Of a stretch of 64,000 bases of DNA, positions 26,919 to 36,921 are shown in pieces. The stretch is taken from the NCBI GenBank assembly GCA_963788215.1, contig CAWBFX010000010.1:682001-746000 (forward strand), in the 5' to 3' direction. The notes below the pieces were generated by a model. It was not told the origin of the DNA. It saw only the letters and a program-made list of their open reading frames with translations, and made no database searches. This DNA is from AC-32 sp963788215 (GTDB lineage: Bacteria; Actinomycetota; Thermoleophilia; Gaiellales; Gaiellaceae). A program made the translations under genes and the position numbers. Every line of letters starts with the position of its first letter. Positions within the stretch are counted from its first letter, which is position 1.

Positions 26919-29751
26919 TTACGGCTCGGCCAGATAGTGGGTCCTGACCCACGTCCCGTACGCGTTGGCCGGGGTCCCGTTGAAGTCGCTGATCAGCGAG
27001 AGGCAGTTGCCCCACGTGTCCCACGTCCAGGCCTCGAGCCCGACTCCGTGCTGGTCGGCCCAGTTGACCATGGCGGCGGTGTTGGTGGTGCCGCACGAGG
27101 AGGCGTCGTAGGTCTCGCCGAACTCGCCGAAGACGATCGGCACGGCCTGCAGGACGGCGCCGTCCTGGCTGTTGAGGCAGGTCGGCGTGTAGCACGTGTT
27201 GCCGCCGTAGACGTGCGTCTCTGCCATCAGCTGCCCGAGCGGATCTGAGGGCTCGTAGGTCGTCCACTGCGTCAGGTTGTTCGCGTAGTCGATTCCCGAG
27301 GCGGTGACCGGGTTGGTCGCGCCGGTCGAGCGGACGGCATTGAGCGCGCCCTGCATGCCCAGCGCGGTGTAGCCGACCGAGCAGGAAGAGCCGCCGTTCT
27401 TCCAGCAGGCCCAGCTGATCCCGTGCGGCTCCGACTGCAGGCCGATGAACGTCTTCGGGTCGTTCTTGAAGGCGTTCCCGATCGCCTGCAGCGCCGCCGG
27501 GGCGTGGTCGGCGTCCAGGATCGGCGGGTGGTCGAGCGCCTGCTGCGTGCCCGGCGCCGCCCACATCAGGCTGATCTCGGCGTAGAGGCCGTGCGTGTGC
27601 AGACGGTTGACGAAGCCGGTGATCGCGTTCATGTAGTTCGCGCCCGAGTAGGCGGGGTTGACGCCGTTGATTCCGAGGATGCAGTCCTCGTTCAGGCCCA
27701 TGTGCACGACGTTCGCGTGCCAGGAGCTCAGGGCGTTGATCATCGCGTCGTCCGAGGGGCCGTCGAAGACCCCCCAGCCCTGGATGCAGGCGAACTCGGT
27801 GCCCGAGTAGTTGACCCCGTGCAGGTGCACGACCTGGTTGTTGCCGTCCAGGAGCTGGTTGCCGACCACGTGCAGCCCGCCGGGTGGTGGAGGCGGAGGC
27901 GGAGGCGGCGGCGGAGGCGGCGGCGGAGGTGGTGGAGGCGGAGGCGGAGGCGGAGGCGGAGGTGGAGGTGTTGGCGGAGGCGGAGGCGGAGGAGGAGGAG
28001 GCGGAGGAGGAGGAGGCGGCGGCGGCGGTGGCGGCGGCGGAGGCGGTGGCGGCGGAGGAGGCGGAGGCGGTGGCGGTGGCGGTGGGGCCCCGGCCAGACC
28101 GTCCGCGCAGATGTTCCCGCGCCCGTAGTCGGCGTAGGCCTCCCAGACGAACGACCCCATCAGACCTGCCTGCGCCGCGTAGTTCGCGAACTGGCCGCAG
28201 CCGCCGGGTGGCTGCGGATGCTCGGAGACGTCGACGCCGACGACGAACTTCGTGGCCGGCAGCCCCTGGTTGATCGTGTCGGCCACGTCCCGCTGCATGG
28301 TCGCGAGGTCGTCGCCGAAGGTCATCAGGTTGTACTGATCGACGTAGGCCTGGCTCGGCGCATACCAGGGCCCTTCCCAGTTCGTGATCACGTCGGCCGA
28401 GAGGCGTAGGCCGGCACCGTGGGCGGCGGTGGAGATGGCCTGGATGCAGGCGGTCATCGCCGCCACCGGAGGAGTCATCCTCGTCCAGGGGCCGTCCTCG
28501 ATGTCGAGGTCGATGCCGTCAAAGCCGTTCGACGTGGCGAAGCCGACGAGGTTCTGCACGAACTGCGCGCGGTTGGTGCTGTTGCACGCGTAGCTCCAGT
28601 TGTCGTTGCCCGCGCCGCCAATCGCGATGATCGCTCGGATACCCGGGTGCGAGTGCGCTGTCGCAACCCACATCGGGACGTTGACGTTCCAGAGGTTGGC
28701 GGTGTCGAGGCCGGGCCCGTTCGAGGTCGCCAGGTTGAACAGGATCAGCTGGTTGATGTCGTTCCACGGCAGGCTCGCCGGGGGCACCGGAGTCCAGCCG
28801 AGGTCCTCGGTCATGACCACACGTCCCGGGGGTGGCGGCGGTGGCGGCGGAGGGGGTGGAGGCGGAGGCGGCGGCGGTGGCGGAGGAGGAGGAAGAGGAG
28901 GCGGAGGAGGCGGAGGAGGCGGAGGAGGTGGCGGCGGAGGCGGAGGCGGAGGCGGTGGTGGAGGAGGCGGAGGCGGGCGGAGGCGGAGGCGGAGGGGGTG
29001 GCGGCGGAGGGGGTGGCGGCGGAGGGGGCGGAGGGGGAGGGGGCGGAGGCGGTGGTGGCGGCGGCGGATCAGGCGGTGCCACCTCGGCCGTCGGGCTCGA
29101 CATGGAGTCGCCCCAGCCGTACGCGTTGCCGGCCTGCACCCGTACGCGGACACGGAAGCCCAGGTCGCGGTTGCTCAGCGAATAGGAGGCATGCGTGGCG
29201 CGAGCAGCGGCAGTGCAGCCGGTCCCGTCGGCGCGGCAGTCGAACCACTGGTACTTGTAGCGCGTGGGGCGACCGCTCCAGGTTCCATCGTTCGTCGTGA
29301 GGCTGTGGCCGACAACCGCGGTGCCTGCGACGGCGGGTGGATCGATGCCCGCGGGGGGCTGCCCGGTCCTACCGGAGACGACCTCACGCGTTGCCACGGA
29401 GCGCGTAGCGCCGCTCCCGAACGCATTGAAGGCATTGACGACCACGCGCACTCGGTGGCCGGCGTCGCGGCGGGTCAGGACGAGCGACCGTTTCGTCGCG
29501 CCTCTCACGGGGACGCAGTTGCCCCCGTAGGACGCGCAGTCGTACCACGTGTAGCGGAAGCGGCTCGGCGCCCCCGACCAGGAGCCCTTGGAGGTCGTCA
29601 GGCGGTGACCCACCGCTGCCGAGCCCATGATCGCCGGCCGGCGGAGGTTCACCGGGCGATGGCCGCGGGCGGATCCCGTGGACGCGCTCGCGAGCGGGGC
29701 GAGGACTGAAAACGCTAGGAGAAGAAGTGCGGCACTGTGACGGGGATTCAC
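26919..29751 (-). CDS. Secreted bimodular enzyme: two Ig-like domains, polyproline, GH18, polyproline, GH5 (one frameshift)
   Basis: The GTG at 29751 is preceded by GGAGG, so it is preferred over ATG 29793. The order is signal peptide (SAALLLLAFSVLAPLASAS), two Ig-like domains (GSAAVGHRLTTSKGSW and GTAVVGHSLTTNDGTW), first Pro linker, GH18 domain (DGIDLDIEDG), second Pro linker of about 70 residues, and GH5 domain (GLQSEPHGISW, IVFGEFGETYDASSC). The frame breaks in the first linker near 28977, where the GGN triplet rhythm is lost. An indel error in the repeat or real slippage would explain it. The gene reads as a fusion of its GH18-type and GH5-type neighbours. Confidence 0.78.
27883..28085 (-). 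repeat. Polyproline-coding tract between GH18 and GH5 modules
   Basis: About 200 bp of GGN triplets on the plus strand. The frame is kept through this tract. Confidence 0.83.
28827..29068 (-). repeat. Polyproline-coding tract with broken triplet phase
   Basis: About 240 bp of GGN triplets on the plus strand. Near 28977 the sequence GGCGGGCGG interrupts the rhythm and moves the coding frame, so the Ig-like part and the catalytic part are out of frame in this assembly. Confidence 0.8.
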
Positions 29752-29940
29752 GTGGCCTCCAGACGGGGTGAGGGCGAGGCCGCGTTTCGCCACCGATGCG
29801 GGACTGACGACGGCTTGATCGACCGGCCTGCGGCAGGTTGTGACCCTCGAACGAGGGATCGGCCTGCGAGCGGTGTTGTCAGGGCGGGAGCCGATGCCCG
29901 CAAAATGCAGGGAACTACGAGCTAGGAAGCAGCCGCGCGC
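29752..29940. other. Intergenic region with inverted and direct repeats upstream of the bimodular enzyme gene
   Basis: These 189 bp separate two minus-strand secreted-enzyme genes. An inverted repeat CCCTCG-AA-CGAGGG lies near 29841-29854. It is flanked by two similar stretches (CGGCCTGCGGCAGG and CGGCCTGCGAGCGG), which may be an operator. No clear -10/-35 pair was found. A Shine-Dalgarno GGAGG lies just before the GTG at 29751. Confidence 0.35.
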
Positions 29941-31122
29941 TTAACCCGCGGCGAGGCCGTCCGCGCAGATGTTTCCGCGCTGGTGGTCGGCCCAGGCCTC
30001 CCACACGAAGGCTCCGAGGAGGCCGGCCTGTGTCGCGTAGTGCGCGAACTGGCCGCACCCGGCGGGCGGCTGCGGATGCTCGGAGACGTCGACGCCGACG
30101 ACGAACTTCGCCGCCGGCAGCCCCTGGTCGATCGTGTCGGCCACATCCTGTTGCATGGTCGCCAGGTTGTCGCCGAAGGTCATCAGGTTGTACTGGTCGA
30201 CGTAGGCCTGGCTCGGTGCGTACCACAGTCCTTCCCAATTCGTGATCACGTCCGCCGAGAGGCGCAGGCCGGCGGCGTGAGTCGCCGTCGAGATGGCCTC
30301 GATGCAGGTCGTCATCGCCGCGACGGGAGGCGGCAGCTGTGTCCAGGGACCGTCCTCGATGTCGAGGTCGATGCCGTCGAACCCGTTCGAGGTGGCGAAC
30401 GTGACCAGGTTCTGGACGAACTGCGCCCGGTTGGCGTCGCTGCAGGCGTGGCTCCAGTTGTCGTTGCCCGCGCCCCCGATCGCGATGATCGCCATCACGC
30501 CCGGGTGCGAGTGTGCAGCCGCGACCCAGATCGGGACGTTCACGTTCCAGAGGTTGTCGGCGTCGAGGCCAGGCCCGTTCGAGGTCGCCAGGTTGAAGAG
30601 GATGAGCTGGTTGATGTCGCTCCACGGGAGGCTCGCGGTTGGAACCGGGGTCCAGCCGAGGTCCTCAGTCATGACGACGCGTCCCGGCGGCGGCGGGGGA
30701 GGAGGAGGTGGCGGCGGAGGCGGTGCCGGAGGCGGAGGCGCTCCGGCCGGCTCGACCACGACGAGAGTCGCGCGTGAGAGCGCCTTCGTCGACCCGTGCA
30801 CGTTCGACGCCGTGACGGACACGCGGATCCGGTGGCCGACGTCGCGCGCCGCGAGCTTGTAGGTGCGAGCTCGCGCGCGCCGGATCGCATGGCAGCGCTT
30901 TCCGGCCCGGTTGCACTCGAGCCAGGCGTAGCGGTAGCGCTTCGGCAAGTTGCCCCACCTGCCGCGGGTCGCGTGCAGGGTTTGTCCCCGAATCGTCTTG
31001 CCAGTGATCTTGGGGTGGGCTCGCGGCGCCGGTGCACCGCGCTTGGCGGCATGCGCAGCGGCGCCCGTCGCGCCGAGCGCGAGCAGGACTACGAGCAAGA
31101 CGGATGTGCGGCGCGGCGTCAT
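29941..31122 (-). CDS. Secreted Ig-like / polyproline / GH18 chitinase-like enzyme
   Basis: This 393-aa protein starts at ATG 31122. It has a signal peptide, an Ig-like domain (GKTIRGQTLHATRGRW, Cys in NRAGKRCHAIRRA), a linker of about 18 prolines broken by an Ala, and a GH18 domain with DGIDLDIEDG and strand-3 motif IIAIGGAGNDNW. It is most similar to the GH18 half of the bimodular gene next to it and is the farthest upstream member of the minus-strand enzyme array. It is expected to be extracellular, acting on GlcNAc-containing polymers. Confidence 0.83.
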   Translation of the reverse strand: MTPRRTSVLLVVLLALGATGAAAHAAKRGAPAPRAHPKITGKTIRGQTLHATRGRWGNLPKRYRYAWLECNRAGKRCHAIRRARARTYKLAARDVGHRIRVSVTASNVHGSTKALSRATLVVVEPAGAPPPPAPPPPPPPPPPPPPGRVVMTEDLGWTPVPTASLPWSDINQLILFNLATSNGPGLDADNLWNVNVPIWVAAAHSHPGVMAIIAIGGAGNDNWSHACSDANRAQFVQNLVTFATSNGFDGIDLDIEDGPWTQLPPPVAAMTTCIEAISTATHAAGLRLSADVITNWEGLWYAPSQAYVDQYNLMTFGDNLATMQQDVADTIDQGLPAAKFVVGVDVSEHPQPPAGCGQFAHYATQAGLLGAFVWEAWADHQRGNICADGLAAG

Positions 31123-31149
31123 GCGTCTGAACCCTTATCGGACGAAATC

Positions 31150-31165
31150 GGCTTCGACCGAAGCC
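31150..31165. terminator. Short hairpin between acyltransferase and GH18 genes
   Basis: GGCTTC-GACC-GAAGCC is a perfect 6-bp stem with a 4-nt loop in the 69-bp gap. It lacks a clear T run on either strand, so it may be a weak terminator or a 5' leader hairpin. Confidence 0.3.
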
Positions 31166-31191
31166 CTTCTGCACGTTAGCGGGGGCGGAGG

Positions 31192-31839
31192 CTAGCGGTA
31201 GGCCCAGGGGAGCTTCCGGATCACCTGAGCCGGATTCCCCTCCACGTACGTGTGCGGCGGGACGTCCTTGAGCACCACGGCCCCGGCCGCCACGACCGCG
31301 CCTTCGCCGACCGTCACGCCCGGGACGAGGATGGCGCCCAGGCGGATCCAGGCGCCGTCGCCGATCGTGACCGGCAGGCCCTCGAACGCGCCGATCCGCA
31401 TAGAGCCCGGGCCGATCTTGTGGCTGCCCGTGTAGATCAGGACCTGTGGCGCGATCGCGACGTTCTTGCCGATCGTGACCTGGGCGTCGAGATTGATCGT
31501 GACGTTGTCCGCGATCGTCACTCCCGGCCCGATCTTCAGCTTCCCGTAGAACCCGGGAGCCGCGCTGCCGAGTCGCAGGTTGCCCATGAGGAACGCCGCC
31601 TTGTCGACGTCGAAGCCCGCGAGCCGGTAGAGCCGGCCCCGGACTGCCCCGCTTGCCACGTCCGGCAGGAGCGCGCAGAAGAGGTTCACGAGCTTGTAGC
31701 GGAAGTGCAGGCCGCGCTTGAACAGCCCGCCGTAATGCGCAAGACGGCCGAGCGTGCTCCGCCTCGGCTCGGACGGTGCGCCGGACGCCTCGGCCGGGCC
31801 GAGTGTCGTTTCGGGGTGTTCTTCAGCGCTGATTGCCAT
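31192..31839 (-). CDS. Hexapeptide-repeat acyltransferase
   Basis: This 215-aa protein starts at ATG 31839, which has AGGA just upstream. The longer reading to 31902 adds non-conserved residues. Left-handed beta-helix repeats are clear: KIGPGVTIADNVTINLDAQV, TIGKNVAIAPQVLIYTG, VTIGDGAWIRLGAILVPGV, VTVGEGAVVAAGAVVLKDVP, ending in the usual EGNPAQVIR. The catalytic histidine would be in TGSHKIG. It probably acetylates a surface sugar. Its distance from the main polysaccharide cluster and the terminator-like hairpin after it suggest its own unit. Confidence 0.78.
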   Translation of the reverse strand: MAISAEEHPETTLGPAEASGAPSEPRRSTLGRLAHYGGLFKRGLHFRYKLVNLFCALLPDVASGAVRGRLYRLAGFDVDKAAFLMGNLRLGSAAPGFYGKLKIGPGVTIADNVTINLDAQVTIGKNVAIAPQVLIYTGSHKIGPGSMRIGAFEGLPVTIGDGAWIRLGAILVPGVTVGEGAVVAAGAVVLKDVPPHTYVEGNPAQVIRKLPWAYR

Positions 31840-32343
31840 TGGTCCTACGCCCGCAGCATGTTCTGCGGATCTTCGCATCACACATCGTGCCTCACGCTGC
31901 ATGGCTCGGCACCGGGCGATCGTTCAGGCTTTGGCCGATCTCAGCGCGAGCAGCGCCGGATCGGGTGAGCAAGTCGGGCAGGTCGGCCCTCCGCTTGGCC
32001 GGCAGAAGGCCTGCACCTGCCCGTGGCAGGCCGCGATGCGCCCGCCGGGCGGAGGCAATGCGGCGATGCCTCCACCTGATCAAGTGAGGGTAGAGTCCAG
32101 CCGAGGCCGAAGCTACGGTCCGTTCAGCGGGTCTTTGGTGCAGTTCTTGGGTAGGGACCAGGATCTAGGTCCGGGTATCCGCGTTGCGAGGCGGCCGTCC
32201 ACAGGCGGTCCCCCTTATCAACAGAATTCAGCAGAATCCCACAGAGTCTTCGACAGAATTTTCCACTAACCCCTTTACTAAACCGGCGTCTTACGATAAG
32301 AACCTAAGGGCAAACTGCGGCACGGGAAGGGAGAGCCCGTCTT
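31840..32343. other. Gene-free 504-bp region with RNA-like folds and AT-rich repeats
   Basis: No convincing gene is present. At 31975-32023, CGGGCAGGT and ACCTGCCCG can pair (9 bp) and enclose two smaller hairpins (CGGCC/GGCCG and GCAG/CTGC), giving a three-way junction. At 32051-32073, GGAGGCA and TGCCTCC form a 7-bp stem with a 9-nt loop. From 32205 to 32310 the GC content falls sharply and repeats of the type ACAGAATY occur. The region lies between the divergent acyltransferase and response-regulator genes and could hold their promoters, a leader RNA or a small RNA. Confidence 0.35.
32221..32260. repeat. Four phased ACAGAAT-like repeats with a DnaA-box-like neighbour
   Basis: ACAGAATT (32221), GCAGAATC (32231), ACAGAGTC (32241) and ACAGAATT (32253) recur every 10-12 bp on one face of the helix. 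TTATCAACA at 32215-32223 differs from the DnaA-box consensus at one base. The set lies about 85-120 bp upstream of the response-regulator start. Confidence 0.4.
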
Positions 32344-33036
32344 TTGGCCAGTCATCAAAAACGCACTGCGGTGCTACTAGACCCGCATCCACTGTGGCTC
32401 GATGCGCTCGAGTCGATCCTCGGCTCCATCGACGTTGCAGTCGTCGGGCGGACGACGTCCGCTGACGACGCACTGCGCCTCGTCGAGGAGCACGAGCCGG
32501 ACATCCTGATCTGCGAGACAGCGAACGGCGGCATGGGCGGTGGCGCGCTCATCCGGTCGTGCCGGGAGCGCGTTGATTCTCTGCGCGTGATCGTCCTCGG
32601 CGCCTCGCGGGAACCGGCGGACATCGACGCGGCGTTCGAGGCCGGTGCACTCGCTTACGCGGTCAAGACCGCGCATCCGGACGACGTCGCCTCGACGGTC
32701 CGGCAGACGTTCGACAGCACCATCTTCCTCGCCAACTCGTTCTCGACGAACGGCCGGAGCAACGGCTCCGCACCGCACGTCCCGGACGCGGTGGAGGACG
32801 AGAAGGTCGATCTGACCCGGCGCGAGCGCGAGATCCTCGCTCTCATGGCCGAGGGTCACTCGAACCGGGAGCTCGCCCGCATGCTCTGGGTGACCGAGCA
32901 GACGGTGAAGTTCCACCTGTCGAACATCTACCGGAAGCTGGACGTGGCGAACCGGACGGAGGCGAGTCGCTGGGCGCACCGGCACGGTCTCGTCGGCCGG
33001 CGCGAAGTGGAAGCGGCGGTTCCCGTCTCGGCTTAG
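32344..33036 (+). CDS. Atypical NarL/LuxR-family response regulator with Glu at the phosphorylation site
   Basis: This 230-aa protein starts at TTG 32344. It has an N-terminal receiver-like domain (about 8-125) and a C-terminal LuxR helix-turn-helix (LTRREREILALMAEGHSNRE, then TEQTVKFHLSNIYRKLDV). The residue that aligns with the phosphorylated Asp is Glu58 (PDILICETANGGM, versus the usual PDxxLxDxxMP). The acidic pocket has one Asp (LLDPHP) where two are normal. It may therefore be constitutively active or respond to something other than a kinase. No histidine kinase is adjacent. It overlaps the glycosylase gene on the other strand by 4 bp. Confidence 0.82.
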   Translation: MASHQKRTAVLLDPHPLWLDALESILGSIDVAVVGRTTSADDALRLVEEHEPDILICETANGGMGGGALIRSCRERVDSLRVIVLGASREPADIDAAFEAGALAYAVKTAHPDDVASTVRQTFDSTIFLANSFSTNGRSNGSAPHVPDAVEDEKVDLTRREREILALMAEGHSNRELARMLWVTEQTVKFHLSNIYRKLDVANRTEASRWAHRHGLVGRREVEAAVPVSA

Positions 33037-33931
33037 GCCGGCTCGGCAACCCAGTCGCGCGTCAGGTAGAGCCAGAACGCCAGTCCGGCGTACGGCCCAT
33101 AGCGGCGGAAGCGGCGCTCGATCGCCGCATCCGTCGCCTTGCGCCCGCGTAGCCGCGCGTACTTCGGCCGCGTCCACGAGTCGAGGATGAGCCTGGAGTA
33201 GCGGCCGAGCAGCATCATCATGTGGGCCGTCGCGTACGGCCCACAGCCCGGCAACGCGAGCAGCCGCGCCGCCACCTCGTCGTCGGGCAGCTCCGGGTCG
33301 TCGAGCGCCTCCAGGTCGATGCGCCTCTCTGCGACGTCGATCGCCAGCGAGCGCAGGTAGGGACCGCGGTAGCCGGCGCGGACGACGTCCTTGTAGAACG
33401 CCTCCTTCGCGCCCGCCATCGCCGCGGGAGCAGGGAACGCGCGCAGGCCGTCCGGCGCCTCGAGCCCGAGCTCCGAGACCAGCGCCGTGACCATCCGCAC
33501 CGTTGCCGACCACGCGCAGTTGGTCGTGCAGATCGTCTTGACGACGTCCTCGAAGACGGTTGGGCTGCGGAGCATCCGTCCCGCGCCGGCGCACGCCCAC
33601 CCCAGGTCCGGGTCGTCGCGGGCGACGTCGTAGAACGGCGAGAGGTCGGCATCGAGGCGGAGGATGCGGCGCGCCGCCTGCGTCACGACCAGGGCGTCGC
33701 GGGCGCCGAGGCGCGCGCTTTCGACCAGCGCGAACCCGGGACGGCCGGCACGGATGCGGATCGTGCGCGCTCGCCCGCGCGGCAGGGCGAGCGTCGTCTC
33801 GAGCACGCGTGCGTCGACGTCGATCGAGTTCGGCGGCAGGTCGGCGACGCCGTGGGACTGAAGCGTGCGCCAGAGATCGACCGGCTCCCCGCCCGCGCCC
33901 ACGAGCTCGAGCTCTGCCGACCAGCCGGCCA

Positions 33932-33932
<1 letters not shown>
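33033..33932 (-). CDS. DNA-3-methyladenine glycosylase-like HhH-GPD protein
   Basis: This 299-aa protein starts at ATG 33932, sharing one base with the stop of the ABC ATPase gene (TGATG). The helix-hairpin-helix is LLALPGCGPYATAHMMMLLG, followed by the GPD loop with an Asp in LILDSW, as in AlkA-type base-excision glycosylases. No Cys4 iron-sulfur motif is seen, so it is not an endonuclease III. It would remove alkylated bases. It is the last gene of a transporter and peptidase operon, where it has no obvious functional link. Confidence 0.75.
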
Positions 33933-34929
<997 letters not shown>

Positions 34930-34933
<4 letters not shown>

Positions 34934-35901
34934 CGCACCTCCGCGGCGACGTCGTTGAGGTGGCAGGCCGCGGAGCGAGGACCGTCGAGGCCGCGAAGGA
35001 GCGGCCGCTCGTCCAGGCAACGCCCGAAGACGCGGTCGCAGCGCGAGTGGAACGGGCAGCCCTGGAGCGGCAGGTCGAGCCGCGGCGGGGCGCCGGGGAT
35101 CGAAGCCGGGATGCCCTCGCCGTAGAGGTCCGGCGTCGCCGCGAAGAGAAGCCGCGTGTACGGATGCCGCGGGTCGTGGTAGAGGGCGTCGACCGGACCG
35201 TGCTCGACGATCTCGCCCGCGTACATGACCGCCGCGCGGTCGCAGAGCTCGGCGACGACCGGCAGGTCGTGCGTGACGAGCAGGAGAGCGAGCCCGAAGT
35301 CGCGGCAGAGCGCATCGAGCAGCTCGAGGATCTGGGCCTGAACCATCACGTCGAGCGCCGTCGTGGGCTCGTCGGCGACGAGGATTCCGGGGTTGCAGGC
35401 GAGCGCCATCGCGATCGCGGCGCGCTGCCGCATGCCGCCCGAGAACTCGTGGGGGAAGCGCTCGGCGCGGTCGCGCGGGATCCCAACCGACTCGAGCAGC
35501 TCACCCGTCCGCTTCCGCGCCTGCCGTCCCTCCGCCAGCCCGTGGAGCTCGAGCACCTCGACGATCTGCGAGCCGACCGTCTTCACCGGGTTGAGCGCGT
35601 TCATGGCGCCCTGGAAGACGATTGCGATGTCGATCCAGCGGTGCGGCCGGATCGTCTCCTCGCCGCCCGCCACGATGTCGACGCCGTTCAGCAGGACGCG
35701 GCCGCTGACGCTGGCGCTCGGGGGCAGCAGGCCGAGAAGGCCCAGTACCGTCGTGGTCTTGCCGCAGCCGGACTCGCCGACGAGGCCGAGGCGCTCGCCC
35801 GGCTCGAGCTCGAAGCTGACGCCCTGGACGGCGTGGAGCTCGCGTCCGCCCTCGAGGTCGAACCAGACGTTGAGATCCTCGACCTCGAGCAGCCCGCTCA
35901 T
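34930..35901 (-). CDS. Oligopeptide/dipeptide ABC transporter ATP-binding protein (DppD/OppD type)
   Basis: This 323-aa protein starts at ATG 35901 (ATGA overlap with the permease stop). Walker A is GESGCGKTT, the signature is FSGGMRQRAAIAMAL, Walker B is ILVADEP, and the C-terminal motif CPFHSRCDRVFGRC carries the Opp/Dpp cysteines. It forms a heterodimeric ATPase with the product of 33932-34933 and powers uptake through the two permeases encoded just upstream. Confidence 0.88.
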
Positions 35902-36854
35902 ACCGCCTCCGATCCGCGCCCGACGAGCGTCCGCAACCGGAACGTCCGCGCCGAGAGATGCGCCACCCGCAGCCGCGGGTTGAGCGCGTCCTCGATCGCG
36001 CCGCCGATGAGGCTGCAGGCGAGAATGATCATCGTGACGAGCGCGCCCGGCGGCACGATCGCCCACCAGGCGCCGGTCGAGATCGCCGCCCGCTGGAACG
36101 CGTTCTCGATCATCTTTCCGAGCGAGATCCGGCTCGGGTCGCCGAGCCCCAGGAACGCGAGCGCCGTCTCGTCGAAGATCGCGACCGCGATCGTCAGCAC
36201 CGTCGTCGCGATCAGGAGCGGCGCGACTTGCGGCAGCACGTGGCGGAAGACGATGCGCGCGTGCGACGCGCCGAGCGAGCGTGCCCGTTTGATGTAGACG
36301 CGCTCCCGCACGCTCTTCACCTGCGCCCGAAGCACCCGTGCCGTGCTCGTCCAGAGCAGGATCCCGATCACGATGATGATGTGAAAGAGGCTTGGGCCCC
36401 AGATCGCGGCCACCACGATCATCAGCGGCACGTCGGGGATCACGATGAAGTAGTCGGTGATCCGCATCAGGATCGTGTCGGTCCTTCCTGCGAAATAGCC
36501 GGAGGCCAGGCCGATGGCGCCGCCGATGACCATCGAGACGAAGGTCGCCGCGAAGCCGACGAGCAGCGAGGTGCGCGCCGCCCACATCAGGAGCGTGACG
36601 ATGTCGATCCCCCCGTCGTCGAGCCCGAGCGGGTGGCTCGCCGAAGGATGGCCGAAGACCGGGCCGACCTGCTCGTGCTGACCGTACGGCGCTAGGACCG
36701 GTGCGAGCAGGGCGCCGAGGATGATCACGAGCAAGAGCACCGCGCCGAAGATCGCCGACGGCCGCCGCTTGACCGCTTCCCAGACGAGTCCGCGACGGGA
36801 GCGGATCGGCTCCTCTTCGATGACGGCGCCGGGCTCCCGCACCGCGACGCTCAC
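35898..36854 (-). CDS. Oligopeptide/dipeptide ABC transporter permease (DppC/OppC type)
   Basis: About 318 aa. GTG 36854 is chosen because GGGAG lies 8 nt upstream; GTG 36887 is an alternative. The protein has an N-terminal OppC-type helix (AIFGAVLLLVIILGALLAPVLAPYG), the binding-protein-dependent permease domain with five further helices, and the EAA-like loop (RARSLGASHARIVFRHVLPQ) that contacts the ATPase. It is the second permease of the importer. Confidence 0.85.
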   Translation of the reverse strand: MSVAVREPGAVIEEEPIRSRRGLVWEAVKRRPSAIFGAVLLLVIILGALLAPVLAPYGQHEQVGPVFGHPSASHPLGLDDGGIDIVTLLMWAARTSLLVGFAATFVSMVIGGAIGLASGYFAGRTDTILMRITDYFIVIPDVPLMIVVAAIWGPSLFHIIIVIGILLWTSTARVLRAQVKSVRERVYIKRARSLGASHARIVFRHVLPQVAPLLIATTVLTIAVAIFDETALAFLGLGDPSRISLGKMIENAFQRAAISTGAWWAIVPPGALVTMIILACSLIGGAIEDALNPRLRVAHLSARTFRLRTLVGRGSEAV

Positions 36855-36921
36855 TGAGCCCGCTCCCGGTGCCGGCCGAGCCGGCACCTCCGCTCCTTGA
36901 TGAGCTCCGTCGAGCCTACGC

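Noticed and set aside
32198..32262. Replication origin
   Set aside because: There is only one near-match to a DnaA box and a few weaker words. No dnaA, dnaN, parA or rnpA genes are nearby.
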